Position numbers and translations under genes: made by a program. The notes beneath the pieces are model-generated. The model did no database searches and was not told the DNA's origin. It was given only the letters and a program-made list of their open reading frames with translations. A stretch of DNA of 64,000 nt, from contig WYBW01000120.1 of the NCBI GenBank assembly GCA_011525685.1, positions 31,900 through 95,899 on the forward strand, given 5' to 3'. Every line of letters begins with the position of its first letter. Position 1 is the first letter of the stretch. The stretch is from Verrucomicrobiia bacterium. Its GTDB lineage: Bacteria; Verrucomicrobiota; Verrucomicrobiia; Limisphaerales; JADLHS01. Positions 21,128-30,116 of the stretch are shown piece by piece.

Positions 21128-21651
21128 GAAACCTCGCGCATCGGCATCATGACGCAGTCGTCGCAGCTTTGCCAACTGCAAATCAGAACTGTGGAGAGTT
21201 GACTCGTGTTTAATCCCATGAGCTCGGTGAGTTGGCGCGTGACGGCAAGGAGCCAACCTCTACCTCACCTGGTCAAGGATGGGGAGACAGTTGACCGGCG
21301 CGCCCGCAACCGCCACGGATTGCGACGGCGCGGGCCACCGGCCGCAAACCATCGCTCAACCGGTGGGAGTTGGGCGAGTGGCAATTCCTGCCTGCGTCTC
21401 GATCGCCGGGCGCGCAGCGGCAGCTTGAGCTGAGTGGCCTTTGAACTCACGTTTACCATGCCGTAAGTTCGCTCGAATTTTGAAAGTGTGCCACTCCTGC
21501 CAGCGAAGTTGTTTTGTTGAACAAGTTCGCCGCCGAACCTCTTCGTCTGTCACTGCCAACAAATCACAGCACGACTTCCCATTGGAGTGCCGCTGCCGGG
21601 GAAACCCTCGAGGCAGTTCGCGGGCGCTGGCGAAGCTTGCCGTTTCCAGGC
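21128..21651. other. Gene-free stretch
   Basis: A 524-base stretch between two minus-strand genes, upstream of the DUF5696-like gene and downstream of the GNAT gene. I see GC-rich sequence with GGCGCG and CGGCGCGGGCC words (about 21298-21340) but no clear hairpin element, RNA gene or supported protein. Confidence 0.5.
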
Positions 21652-22281
21652 TCAACCCTTGAGCCGTTTCCCCATGTAAATACATCCGTCCTTGCCCTCG
21701 CCCACGCGGAGCAGGTCCTTGAAACCGAGCTTGAGATAAAATCCGTACGCCGCCGTATTCATCATGCTCACCCCCAGATGCGCGCCGGGTGAACCATCTT
21801 GACGGAGTTTGTCCATGACCATTTCCATCATGCGCCGGCCAAAGCCACGTCCCTGCGCCCGTTCCAACAGATCAATGTGCAGATGTGATGGATATTCCGC
21901 GTAAGGCTCGGGCATGGTGTAATCGGGATGGTGGTACCACGAATACACCATTTGCACGCGCGTCCATTGGCCGGGATCACCCTGCGGCATGGGAAATTGT
22001 GCGCACAGCTTGGGCCGCCACTCCTTTTCATAACGATCGTAGAACCTCTTCGAGTCCAAAGCTCCAAAGGCATAACCGCAGATGCCTTCCATGTCCTCGA
22101 GGATCAAGGCGTAATCCGGCTCAAAAACCAGATACGGACCGACGAAAATCCGGCCCAATGCGTCCGGATCCTCGCGGTAAAACGGCTCGCCGTCTTTACC
22201 GAAGTCGCCGGTCTTGAGGCAGACGTGGTAGGCGCCGGCTTGATCTTCCGGCCGGGCGGGGCGGATGGTGAAATCGTTCAT
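21652..22281 (-). CDS. GNAT acetyltransferase homologous to the C-terminal domain of human O-GlcNAcase
   Basis: A 209-residue GNAT protein. The acetyl-CoA pyrophosphate loop is RAQGRG (residues 141-146, matching R/QxxGxG/A), followed by GFYLKLGFKDL. The segments IRPARPEDQAGAYHVCL, LILEDMEGICGYAFGALD and GSPGAHLGVSMMNTAAYGFY line up with the pseudo-HAT domain of human OGA (for example EDEDGICGYALGTVD). Bacterial free-standing homologues such as the Streptomyces sviceus protein are known. Unlike the human domain, the CoA-binding loop here looks intact. Its ATG overlaps the stop of the GH84 gene by four bases (ATGA), which implies translational coupling. The acetyl acceptor is unknown. Confidence 0.93.
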   Translation of the reverse strand: MNDFTIRPARPEDQAGAYHVCLKTGDFGKDGEPFYREDPDALGRIFVGPYLVFEPDYALILEDMEGICGYAFGALDSKRFYDRYEKEWRPKLCAQFPMPQGDPGQWTRVQMVYSWYHHPDYTMPEPYAEYPSHLHIDLLERAQGRGFGRRMMEMVMDKLRQDGSPGAHLGVSMMNTAAYGFYLKLGFKDLLRVGEGKDGCIYMGKRLKG

Positions 22282-23678
22282 GTGGTTGAATCGGAATGTT
22301 TACCGGCTCGATCGCGATCCCGGCTCGGTGTGAGGGTGCCGTCCGGCTGCAAGACGAGCAATCGCTGCAACCGCGCCACCAACCCGCCGCGATACGTGCC
22401 GGGCAGATGGAAGTCCGAGCCGAACGCAGAATCCTTTTGCCCACCCTTGGACTTGAACTCAACGTATTTCTCAAGCAGGTCCAGCTCTTCGCGCAGTTCC
22501 CACACCCGGCGGCTCAACGCGTAGAAGAGGGGGCGATGCTGAAGCTCGGTCATCCGCGCGCAGAACTCGCGCAGCCTCGCCGCGCGTTCCCGGAAAGCGG
22601 CGGTCAAACTGGAATCCACTGTTTCATTGCCACCGATAATCAGTCGCCTGGCCATTTGAAACAGCGCCTCGGCTTCCGGGCCTTCCTCGTAAGGCAGGTA
22701 GTAACTGTCACCGAACAAGACCAAATCCTCCAGCGTGACCGGCTGGCCGACCGTGGCGAAACGCGGCAGCCATTCCCGCATGGCTGAAAGGTGGGACTGT
22801 CTGGCATCCCAGGTCGCTTCGCAGCGCACAAACTCGGCCAGCGTGCGGAGCGGGACGTAGTTCAATGCGAACTCGCAGTTCGGGTTGCTCAACAAACCAG
22901 CCACCTCGCCGCGCAGTTCCAGTGGGCGACCCGCATAAGGGCCGCAGTAGAATCGCCGCCCATCGTAATCATTGGCGTGGAGGTTGTCCCAGATGAGCGG
23001 CTTGCGGCGGAGCAGCTTTCGCAGATCACGGACGTGTTCGACCGGAATCTCGCGCGAAATGATTTCCGGCCCGGTCCAGAACACGTCAATCTCCGGCAAG
23101 AGTTCGCGGCCCACGGTGGCCAGGTAACCTTCCCCGCCATACTTGCGTTCCGCCATGCGTCCGCAATAAGGCGTGGGACAGAAGAGAAAGCGCGCCCGCG
23201 GACTACGCTCGCGCACCCACTTGAACAGTGTGTTGGTGACATGACACTGCGCCGAAGCAAACGAATCCCAGCGCTTCAAATCCTCGTCCGCCATCCGATC
23301 GGGAATGTCGTCGAACAGCAGGGCAAAATTCTGGCAACCCATGGCGAGCATCTGCTGCAGCCGCTTCTTGAGATGCTCCAGTTCAGCCTCATGGCTGTAA
23401 CGGATGTCCAATCCCGGACTCAGCGCGTAGATGAATCGAAGGTCGCGCAACCGGCAGGTGCGGATCAATTCGGCGAGCGGTTCTGCTTCAGCGGTTGAAT
23501 ACAATTCGCGCCAGATGGCACGATGCTTCAGGTCGTCCTTCGGTGCGTAAAGATAGGTGTTCAATCCCCATGCGGCCATCTGCTCGAACAACTCGAATCG
23601 CTCGGCCTGAGACCAGGGCGGGCCGTAGAATCCTTCGATTACACCGGTCAGGAAATCCGTTGTTGCTTGGGTTGACAT
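22278..23678 (-). CDS. GH84 beta-N-acetylglucosaminidase (O-GlcNAcase/OGA-like)
   Basis: A 466-residue family 84 glycoside hydrolase that removes terminal beta-linked N-acetylglucosamine by substrate-assisted catalysis. Near-human segments are VIEGFYGPPWS, NTYLYAPKDDLKHRAIWRELY and IYALSPGLDI. The catalytic Asp pair is Asp123-Asp124 in NFALLFDDIPDRM, and FCPTPYCG, FWTGPEI, IWDNLHANDYDGRRF and NPNCEFALNYV follow. The C-terminal third (LFGDSYYLPYEEGPEAE through GTYRGGLVARLQRLL) resembles the helical stalk of human OGA. No signal peptide is seen, so a cytoplasmic location is likely. ATG 23678 is chosen because the upstream extension is non-family. It is directly followed by the overlapping GNAT gene. 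Confidence 0.95.
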   Translation of the reverse strand: MSTQATTDFLTGVIEGFYGPPWSQAERFELFEQMAAWGLNTYLYAPKDDLKHRAIWRELYSTAEAEPLAELIRTCRLRDLRFIYALSPGLDIRYSHEAELEHLKKRLQQMLAMGCQNFALLFDDIPDRMADEDLKRWDSFASAQCHVTNTLFKWVRERSPRARFLFCPTPYCGRMAERKYGGEGYLATVGRELLPEIDVFWTGPEIISREIPVEHVRDLRKLLRRKPLIWDNLHANDYDGRRFYCGPYAGRPLELRGEVAGLLSNPNCEFALNYVPLRTLAEFVRCEATWDARQSHLSAMREWLPRFATVGQPVTLEDLVLFGDSYYLPYEEGPEAEALFQMARRLIIGGNETVDSSLTAAFRERAARLREFCARMTELQHRPLFYALSRRVWELREELDLLEKYVEFKSKGGQKDSAFGSDFHLPGTYRGGLVARLQRLLVLQPDGTLTPSRDRDRAGKHSDSTT

Positions 23679-23781
23679 CAGCGTTCGGTTTAACGGATGC
23701 AGGCTAAACGGCAACGCGAAGCGATGGCAAGGATGCGCATCGCCGGCTGGTAGCGCCGGCCACCTCACAAGGCCGGGCTGG

Positions 23782-23819
23782 ACGCCGGAGGGGCGGCTGG
23801 CCAGCCGCCTTTCCAGCGT
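23782..23819. repeat. 38-base palindrome with perfect 18-base core
   Basis: The core GGCGGCTGGCCAGCCGCC (23792-23809) is a perfect palindrome. Flanks extend the symmetry to 38 bases with three mismatches in each 19-base arm. It lies between the divergent GH84 and amidohydrolase genes, so it could be a regulator operator or a dispersed palindromic element. The adjoining GC-rich sequence (GGCTGGTAGCGCCGGCC, about 23746-23762) favours the latter. Confidence 0.65.
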
Positions 23820-23948
23820 ACCCGCGCATTCGCGAAAAGACTCAGTCGCGGCGGGCCTCGCCCCAGACCAGTCAATCCGATTGACCCAGCCGGTGCGGCC
23901 CGGCAGTCTCCGAACCGAGATGTGCCACCCAGAATCAAAAACGCCGTG

Positions 23949-25205
23949 ATGAGTTCACTCAAGGAATTCATCGCCGGCCTCGGCATCGTGGATGTTCACG
24001 AACATCACTTGCCGGAAGTCTTCTCGAACCGCGAAGTCAACCTGCTTCAGTTGTTCCAGCAGAGTTATGCGGGCTGGACCCGGGCGCGTCCCTATCCCCT
24101 GCCCTCCGAAACCCGTGACAGCGATCCCATGCTGGCTGCCGCCGGCCCGACGACGTGGGAGGCCCTAGTGCCTTATCTGGAGCACTGCGGATCAAACTGT
24201 TTCGTGCGCAACCTGGTCCGCGGCATCACTGAGTTGCACGGCGACGGCAAGGACATCACACGCGAGAACTGGGAGGCTCTCGAGGCCGCCGTCCGCGAAC
24301 GGCATCGGCAAGCGGACTGGTGCGCGTCCGTGCTGCGCAACGCAGGCATCGAGCGGGTCATCACCGACCCTTACAGCGACCCCTTGCTAAACGCACACGA
24401 GGCTTTCGGCAAGCACTACAACTCCGTCCTTCGCATCAACGCGTTGGCCTGCGGCTGGCATCCTGATTCCCGCGATCACAATGGAAATAGCGCGCACAGC
24501 CTGCTCGCGAGACTCGGGCTGGAGGCGGCTTCCTTCCACGATTACCTCGCAGCCCTGGAAAAGCTCGTGGAGGATCTGACCTCACGTCATCAGGTCGCTC
24601 TCAAGAACGCGTTGGCTTATGACCGAGACGTCGCCTTTGATGAACCGGACGAAAAGACGGCGCGTCAAGCCTGGGGCAAATGGTCACCTTCTGTCGCCGA
24701 GCGGAAGGCGTTTGGTGATTTCATCGTGGACCACCTTTGTCGGCTTGCTGGTGAACGCGACATTCCCGTGCAGATGCATCTGGGCACGGCGATTATTCGC
24801 GGTTCGCATCCGCTGAAGGCAGCCAGCCTGGTCGAACGCCATCCACGCACGCGGTTTTTGTTGATGCACCTGGCCTATCCGTGGAGTCGTGACCTGCTGG
24901 GCATGGCCTTCGTCTATCGCAACATCTGGCTCGACCTTACCTGGTCGCTGCTGCTTAGCCCGTCGCATTTCAAACTGGCCCTGCACGAAGCCATCGAAAT
25001 CCTGCCGGACGAATCGCGCCTGATGATCGGCGGCGACAACTGGCACGTCGAGGAAACTTACGCCACGATGAAACTCGCGCGGCAGTTGATTGGCGAGGTG
25101 CTGGAGGAAAAGGTCGAGAGTGGCTATTTCCGCGAAGCCGACGCCCGCCGGCTGGCGGCAAGGATTTTCAAGGAAAACGCACTTCGGTTTTTCAAGCTGA
25201 CATGA
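23949..25205 (+). CDS. Amidohydrolase-superfamily protein (uronate isomerase/AHS-like)
   Basis: A 418-residue metal-dependent TIM-barrel protein. The metal-binding HxH motif is in IVDVHEHHLPEVF near the N-terminus; VQMHLGTAII, FLLMHLAYPW and LMIGGDNWH supply the later His and Asp positions. The overall pattern resembles the amidohydrolase-2/glucuronate-isomerase-like group, so a sugar-acid isomerase or hydrolase role fits the neighbouring sugar genes; the exact reaction is not deducible. ATG 23949 (MSSLKEFIAGLGIVDVHEHH) is preferred to an upstream GTG at 23922. No signal peptide. The stop overlaps the next start by four bases (ATGA), marking the first gene of a tight operon to 28548. Confidence 0.8.
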   Translation: MSSLKEFIAGLGIVDVHEHHLPEVFSNREVNLLQLFQQSYAGWTRARPYPLPSETRDSDPMLAAAGPTTWEALVPYLEHCGSNCFVRNLVRGITELHGDGKDITRENWEALEAAVRERHRQADWCASVLRNAGIERVITDPYSDPLLNAHEAFGKHYNSVLRINALACGWHPDSRDHNGNSAHSLLARLGLEAASFHDYLAALEKLVEDLTSRHQVALKNALAYDRDVAFDEPDEKTARQAWGKWSPSVAERKAFGDFIVDHLCRLAGERDIPVQMHLGTAIIRGSHPLKAASLVERHPRTRFLLMHLAYPWSRDLLGMAFVYRNIWLDLTWSLLLSPSHFKLALHEAIEILPDESRLMIGGDNWHVEETYATMKLARQLIGEVLEEKVESGYFREADARRLAARIFKENALRFFKLT

Positions 25206-26365
25206 TCACATCGGCGACAATTCCATCCGGCCCGGGCGGGCGCTTCAGGAAGTCGGCGGCAAGCCTGGCCATGCTCGCCGCCACATCAACGCTGATCGGA
25301 GCCGCGCCCATCCGTAGCATCACCATTGACGGCAACTTTGCAGACTGGTCCAGTGTGCCTTCCCACTTCGACCCGGTGGCCGGCCCGGGCGTGTTGCACG
25401 ACGGCATCCCGGATACGCACGACACGAATCATTCCAATTCCAACGACGTTCCCGCCTACGTCAACCATCCGGACATTGATCTGGTCGAGTTCAAGTTTGC
25501 GCATGATGCGTCAAACCTTTACGCCTACTTCCGGGCGACGGGTGTGATTGGCCGCACGGCGAACACCTCCACACAGCGCGGGCGCTACTATGTGATCGTG
25601 ACCCTTGACGTGGACAACAACGACGACACCGGTTACCCGCTCCACGAAGGCGGCTATTATCCCACCAGCACGGGTTACGACATGAACATGGAAGTGGAGT
25701 ATTACACGAACACCTTCAACACGGGGCACTACCTCAATCATGGCGCACGCAACCAGGCGGAGTTGAACGCGGCGATTCGGGATCAGACAAATGGCATCGT
25801 TCGCGTTCTGCCCGGCTCGTACGACTATTACTCGCAATGGGTCTGGTTTGAGTCGCCGAGCGCCGGCAACCACCGCCTGCCGCCGCCCGATTCCGACGCG
25901 AGCATCACCTTCGTCGCGGATCGCGGACCGGTTTATCAGGGCAACATCCGCATCGCACGTTCGCCGGACGGTCATGAGGCGGAAATCATCGCGCCGTTTC
26001 GCGGCTTCATGCGCGATCCGGCGGGCCAGCCCATCATGGCGCTGGGCAAGACGATTGATCTTTCATTCTCGCTGGAAGCCAGCGGCGAACTTGCCCCCGG
26101 CAACTCATGGGCCTCGGACACCGGCGATCCCATCGTGGGCTATTACCTCAGCCCTTACACCGAGCCGGAGTTGCAGATTGCACCCTCCACTCAGGACGGT
26201 CAGGTTGTCCTCTCGTGGGCCGGCGGCGCAGAAGGCATGGTCCTCAAGCAGTCATCAAGCCTGACGAATCCTAACTGGCAACCGGTGTCCGGATCTGACA
26301 CGACGAACAGAGTTTTCCTGCCCATTGGGTCCGGCAATGCCTTCTTCCGTTTGGAGGAACCGTGA
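25202..26365 (+). CDS. Exported DOMON/CBM9-like protein
   Basis: A 387-residue exported protein. A hydrophobic segment (SAASLAMLAATSTLIGAAP) near the N-terminus is the signal. The segment ITIDGNFADWSSVPSHFDPV is the classic opening of CBM9-like/DOMON beta-sandwiches, which bind sugars or haem. It continues with LVEFKFAHDASNLYAYFRATG and VIVTLDVDNNDDTGYP. The C-terminus (LSWAGGAEGMVLKQSSSLTNPNWQPV ending AFFRLEEP) is the Ig-like tail common on exported proteins in this group, perhaps for sorting. It overlaps both neighbours by four bases, so it is co-translated with the amidohydrolase and the VCBS protein. Confidence 0.82.
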   Translation: MITSATIPSGPGGRFRKSAASLAMLAATSTLIGAAPIRSITIDGNFADWSSVPSHFDPVAGPGVLHDGIPDTHDTNHSNSNDVPAYVNHPDIDLVEFKFAHDASNLYAYFRATGVIGRTANTSTQRGRYYVIVTLDVDNNDDTGYPLHEGGYYPTSTGYDMNMEVEYYTNTFNTGHYLNHGARNQAELNAAIRDQTNGIVRVLPGSYDYYSQWVWFESPSAGNHRLPPPDSDASITFVADRGPVYQGNIRIARSPDGHEAEIIAPFRGFMRDPAGQPIMALGKTIDLSFSLEASGELAPGNSWASDTGDPIVGYYLSPYTEPELQIAPSTQDGQVVLSWAGGAEGMVLKQSSSLTNPNWQPVSGSDTTNRVFLPIGSGNAFFRLEEP

Positions 26366-27681
26366 GAAGCCTTCCCCTGCTGTTTGCCACGGCCACCATC
26401 GCAATGCTCTTGGCGCCGCAGACATTCGCAGCTTCCGAAGTCCAAACAACCAATCCTGCAGCCATTGAACCCTGGCGCACGATCACGCTTGATCCCGATT
26501 ACAGCGGCGCGTGGGTGGTGGCCGGCGATTTGGACGGCGACGGTGCGGTGGACATCGTCAGCACGCGAAACGTGGACAACAACGACATCCATTACACCAG
26601 CGCCGTCGTCGCGCAAAAGCTTGATGGCAGCGTGCTGTGGCGCTGGGGTGATCCCCAGATCGGCCGTAAGAAACTGCACCACGACGTGGCATGCCAGATT
26701 TACGATTGGGACGGCGACGGAAAAAATGAGGTGGTGCTTTGCGGCGACCGATTCCTGTTTGAACTGGATGGCGCGACTGGTCGCGAGAAGCGCCGGCTGC
26801 CATTGCCCAAGGACTCAGGCGACTGCCTCGTCTTCGTGAACCTGTCCGGCAATTCGCGGCCGACCGATGTGCTGGTCAAAACCCGCTACACGCAAATCTG
26901 GGCGTTCAGCCGCGACTGGAAGCAACTCTGGACGGTCGAGAATCCCGGTGGGTATCGCACGGCGCATCAACCCGTGGCCGTGGACCTGGATGGTGATGGG
27001 CGCGATGAAATCATGGCTGGCTACGCCATGCTGAATGCCGATGGTTCGACTCGCTGGGTGTTCAAGTCGCAGAAGATCGAACAAGGCCGCGGCCACTGCG
27101 ATGCCTTCCGCCTCGTGAGGGCGGCGAAGCGACCCGAGGATTCCCGTTTCGTGATCACGATGTGCGGCGCGAACGGCATCGCCCTTTTGGACGGAAATGG
27201 GAAACCGATCTGGGAAGTTGGCGGCGAACATTTTGAATCGGTGGACGTGGGTCGGATCATTCCCGGCCTGGAGGGACTTCAAATGGCGGTGGACCTTGAT
27301 CATCGTCCGTGGGGCGACGGCCTGGTCTGGGTTTTCGACGAGCAAGGACAAGTTCGAACAAAGCTCAAGACCGACTATGCGCGCCATCACGCGCTGCTGG
27401 ATTGGACCGGCGATGGCGTGGACGAAATCGTGATCGCCCAGTCACGTTCTCTTTATGACGGCCACGGCAGCGTGGTAGCGACGCTCGCGATGGAGGCGAA
27501 GGATGACGTTGACGGTGAGGAGCGGCTCGCGCTAACGGGCGACTTCACCGGGGACGGCGTCCCCGACGTGCTGCTGACCACGCGCGCCATGACGCAGGTT
27601 CACATTTTCAAGAACGAGCATGGCAAAAGACCAAACCCACCGGCGCCGCTGGGATCGGGCGTGAATTTCACTCTCTACTGA
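26362..27681 (+). CDS. Secreted VCBS-type beta-propeller protein (lyase-like propeller)
   Basis: A 439-residue exported beta-propeller. Translation starts at GTG 26362, overlapping the previous stop (GTGA), and gives the signal peptide MRSLPLLFATATIAMLLAPQTFA. Calcium-site motifs are DLDGDGAVD, DWDGDGKNE, DLDGDGRDE, DWTGDGVDE and DFTGDGVPD. The order and the aromatic blades resemble the propeller of exported rhamnogalacturonan-lyase-like and VCBS proteins. No catalytic residues were assigned. Its place in an operon with a sugar isomerase suggests glycan handling. Confidence 0.8.
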   Translation: MRSLPLLFATATIAMLLAPQTFAASEVQTTNPAAIEPWRTITLDPDYSGAWVVAGDLDGDGAVDIVSTRNVDNNDIHYTSAVVAQKLDGSVLWRWGDPQIGRKKLHHDVACQIYDWDGDGKNEVVLCGDRFLFELDGATGREKRRLPLPKDSGDCLVFVNLSGNSRPTDVLVKTRYTQIWAFSRDWKQLWTVENPGGYRTAHQPVAVDLDGDGRDEIMAGYAMLNADGSTRWVFKSQKIEQGRGHCDAFRLVRAAKRPEDSRFVITMCGANGIALLDGNGKPIWEVGGEHFESVDVGRIIPGLEGLQMAVDLDHRPWGDGLVWVFDEQGQVRTKLKTDYARHHALLDWTGDGVDEIVIAQSRSLYDGHGSVVATLAMEAKDDVDGEERLALTGDFTGDGVPDVLLTTRAMTQVHIFKNEHGKRPNPPAPLGSGVNFTLY

Positions 27682-27720
27682 GCACCCGTCGAACAAACCA
27701 AAACTGAAAGGAACACGAAC

Positions 27721-28548
27721 ATGGGTAAAGTATTCATCGGATTGAATGCAGAATTCTCCCGCAGCTCGGACAAGCCGTTCGAGTGGGCGGTCAAAGCCGC
27801 GGCTGACATGGGCTACAAGTTCTTTGAGCCAATGGTCCACTTCGGGCGCGAACTGATGAGCGAGGCGGGCTATTTCCACACTGTCTCAATGTTCGACGAT
27901 CCCTGGCGCATCAAGGAGGCCTGCGACAAGGCCGGGCTGAAAATCTCTGGCCTGCAATCCCACGGCCCACTCGGCCGGCCCGATGTGCATGGCGAATATA
28001 TCAAGCTCGCCATCCGCGTCGCCGCCGAAATCGGCGTGCCGGTTATCAACACCGACGAAGGAATCAAGGCCAGATGGACGACCGAGGAAGAGGACTTCGT
28101 GCTGATCAAGTACACGCTTCAGGAAGCAGCGTTCATTGCCGAGCGGCGCGGGGTGAAGATCGGCATCGAACCCCACGCCCAATACTCGCGCCATCCTGAC
28201 GGCTTGGATCGCATCTACAACCTGGTGAAGTCATCGGCCATCGGCATCAACTTTGATACCGGCAACGCCTACCTCTGTGGGCATGATGTCTATGCCTGGC
28301 TGGATCGTGTGGCCTCGCGCCTTGTGCATTTGCACGCCAAGGACATTTCCGTGGCTCATTCGGAAGCTGAGCGCGGCAAGGTCACCGGCACTCCGGTGGG
28401 CTGTGCGTGTGGCGAGGGCGTGCTGGACTGGGCGCGGATCATCAGGACCGTGAAGGAGAAATGCCCGCGCGACATCGTGTTCTCCGTCGAGTGCGGCACG
28501 CCGACGCAAGCTGCCAAGAGCCTCGAACATCTTTCGAAGCTGGTTTGA
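27721..28548 (+). CDS. Sugar phosphate isomerase/epimerase (xylose-isomerase-like TIM barrel)
   Basis: A 275-residue cytoplasmic protein of the AP-endonuclease-2/xylose-isomerase-like superfamily. Metal-site candidates are in VKIGIEPHAQYSRH, SAIGINFDTGNAYLCG, LVHLHAKDISVAH and IVFSVECGTP, the usual Glu/Asp/His/Glu order of sugar epimerases such as those of the IolE/UxuA-like group. The start has an AAAGGA ribosome-binding site nine bases upstream. It is the last gene of the 23949-28548 operon, separated by 39 bases, and converges on the copy 2 oxidoreductase. Confidence 0.87.
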   Translation: MGKVFIGLNAEFSRSSDKPFEWAVKAAADMGYKFFEPMVHFGRELMSEAGYFHTVSMFDDPWRIKEACDKAGLKISGLQSHGPLGRPDVHGEYIKLAIRVAAEIGVPVINTDEGIKARWTTEEEDFVLIKYTLQEAAFIAERRGVKIGIEPHAQYSRHPDGLDRIYNLVKSSAIGINFDTGNAYLCGHDVYAWLDRVASRLVHLHAKDISVAHSEAERGKVTGTPVGCACGEGVLDWARIIRTVKEKCPRDIVFSVECGTPTQAAKSLEHLSKLV

Positions 28549-28606
28549 AACCACGGTGAACGAGGCTTTTCAAGAATCGCGGGAACTGTAGGCCAAGGAA
28601 ACCGGC

Positions 28607-29944
28607 CTACAGCTTCCAACCCTTACGGTAGCTCCGCCGGATGAACTGGTCCGCCTCGGGGGCGTTTGTCGCCTTCAGCTTCTTGGCGTCCCACAACAAT
28701 TTCTTGCCGACGCGGTAGGCGACGTTGCCCAGGTGATTCGCTTCGGTCAACCAGCCGGAATACTCGAAGTTGGCGCTGCAAGTTTTGCCGCTGCGACAGG
28801 CCGCCAACCATTCTTCGTGATGACCGGACACGCGTGGGATCGTGGCGGCGGGGCGTTGGAAGCCAGCGAAATCTTCTTCCGGCAGCAACACGTGTTTGCC
28901 GTAGTCGGCGAGGATCATGCCTTTGCCGCCGATGAACAGGCAACCGCTGCCCCACTGTGGAATTTCGCCGCGCTTCCAGACTTCTGGTTTGCTCTCGCCT
29001 TGATGCCACGTGAGTTTTACCGGCGGCAGATCACCACGCTTCGCGAATTCGTACGTCGCGTTCATGGTGGCCGGGGCAATTTCCGGATGCGGTGGCGGCC
29101 CGCCCGCCTCGATCGTGACCGGGGCTTGAAGCTTGAGCGCCCAGAAGGGCAGATCGTTCCAATGACTGCCCAGGTCGCTCATCGTGCCGCTGCCAAAGTC
29201 CCACCAACGATACCATTTCGGGCCGGGAAAATAGACGTTGTTGAATGGTCGCGCCGGTGCTGGACCCAGCCAGAGATCCCAATCCAAGCCTTCGGGCACG
29301 GGGTCGGTCTCTTTTGGCCGTTCCGTCACGAAAACGATGTCATTGTGTTTCTTCGCGTCGGCTTCGCTCTGCAATCCCCACGCGCGCCCTACCCACACAT
29401 GCGCCTCGTGAACCGGCCCGATGATGCCGCTCTGCACGAGTTCCACCACCTGCCGGTAATTCTCCGTAGCGTGAATCTGGATGCCCATCTGCGTCGCGAC
29501 CCCGGCCTTGGCGGCCGCCTCGCGAATCTTGCGCGCCTCCCAGATGTTGTGCGTGAGCGGTTTCTCGCAATAAACGTGCTTGCCGAGTTCGAGCGCCGGC
29601 ATCGTGGCGAAGGCGTGCGTGTGTTCGCAGGTGCTGACGACCACGGCGTCGAACTCCCGGGCATGATCAAAGACTCTGCGAAGGTCGGCAAACTTGCGGG
29701 CGTGCGGGAATCGGGCCGCCGCGCGGTCCAGATTCTTCCCATTGACATCGCAGAGCGCGACGATGTTCTCCGATGAAACGGAATTCAAGTTGCCGCCACC
29801 ACGTCCACCCGCGCCGATGATGGCGATGTTGAGTTTGTCATTGAGATTCTGTCCGCGCAGAAAAGCGGGCGCCACTCCGGCGGCGCAGGCGGCGGCAAGC
29901 AACTGGCGGCTGAACTGTCGGCGAGTGAGGCGATTGAGTTTCAT
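28607..29944 (-). CDS. Tat-exported Gfo/Idh/MocA-family oxidoreductase (copy 2)
   Basis: A 445-residue protein paralogous to 8744-10183. The ATG at 29944 begins [23 protein letters not shown], a twin-arginine signal. The Rossmann motif is [16 protein letters not shown], followed by [16 protein letters not shown]; the tail is [22 protein letters not shown]. Upstream in-frame codons are rejected because the Tat signal starts at 29944. The matching tails and Tat signals indicate recent family expansion. The sugar substrate is unknown; the adjacent isomerase suggests sugar conversion. Confidence 0.9.
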   Translation of the reverse strand: MKLNRLTRRQFSRQLLAAACAAGVAPAFLRGQNLNDKLNIAIIGAGGRGGGNLNSVSSENIVALCDVNGKNLDRAAARFPHARKFADLRRVFDHAREFDAVVVSTCEHTHAFATMPALELGKHVYCEKPLTHNIWEARKIREAAAKAGVATQMGIQIHATENYRQVVELVQSGIIGPVHEAHVWVGRAWGLQSEADAKKHNDIVFVTERPKETDPVPEGLDWDLWLGPAPARPFNNVYFPGPKWYRWWDFGSGTMSDLGSHWNDLPFWALKLQAPVTIEAGGPPPHPEIAPATMNATYEFAKRGDLPPVKLTWHQGESKPEVWKRGEIPQWGSGCLFIGGKGMILADYGKHVLLPEEDFAGFQRPAATIPRVSGHHEEWLAACRSGKTCSANFEYSGWLTEANHLGNVAYRVGKKLLWDAKKLKATNAPEADQFIRRSYRKGWKL

Positions 29945-30116
29945 GGCTGGTAAGGTTTGTTCCGGTCTGGGCAGCGTGAGGGTTTGCCGGCTCTGGCTCA
30001 AGCGACAATTTGGCATAATCGAACGCAGGGCGACGGGATGACTCTGGCGCGCGTATTTCCGCCTTGGGCAACTTCTCATGGGGCGAGCCGAAGGCCACCT
30101 TCGCTTTGAATTCGCT

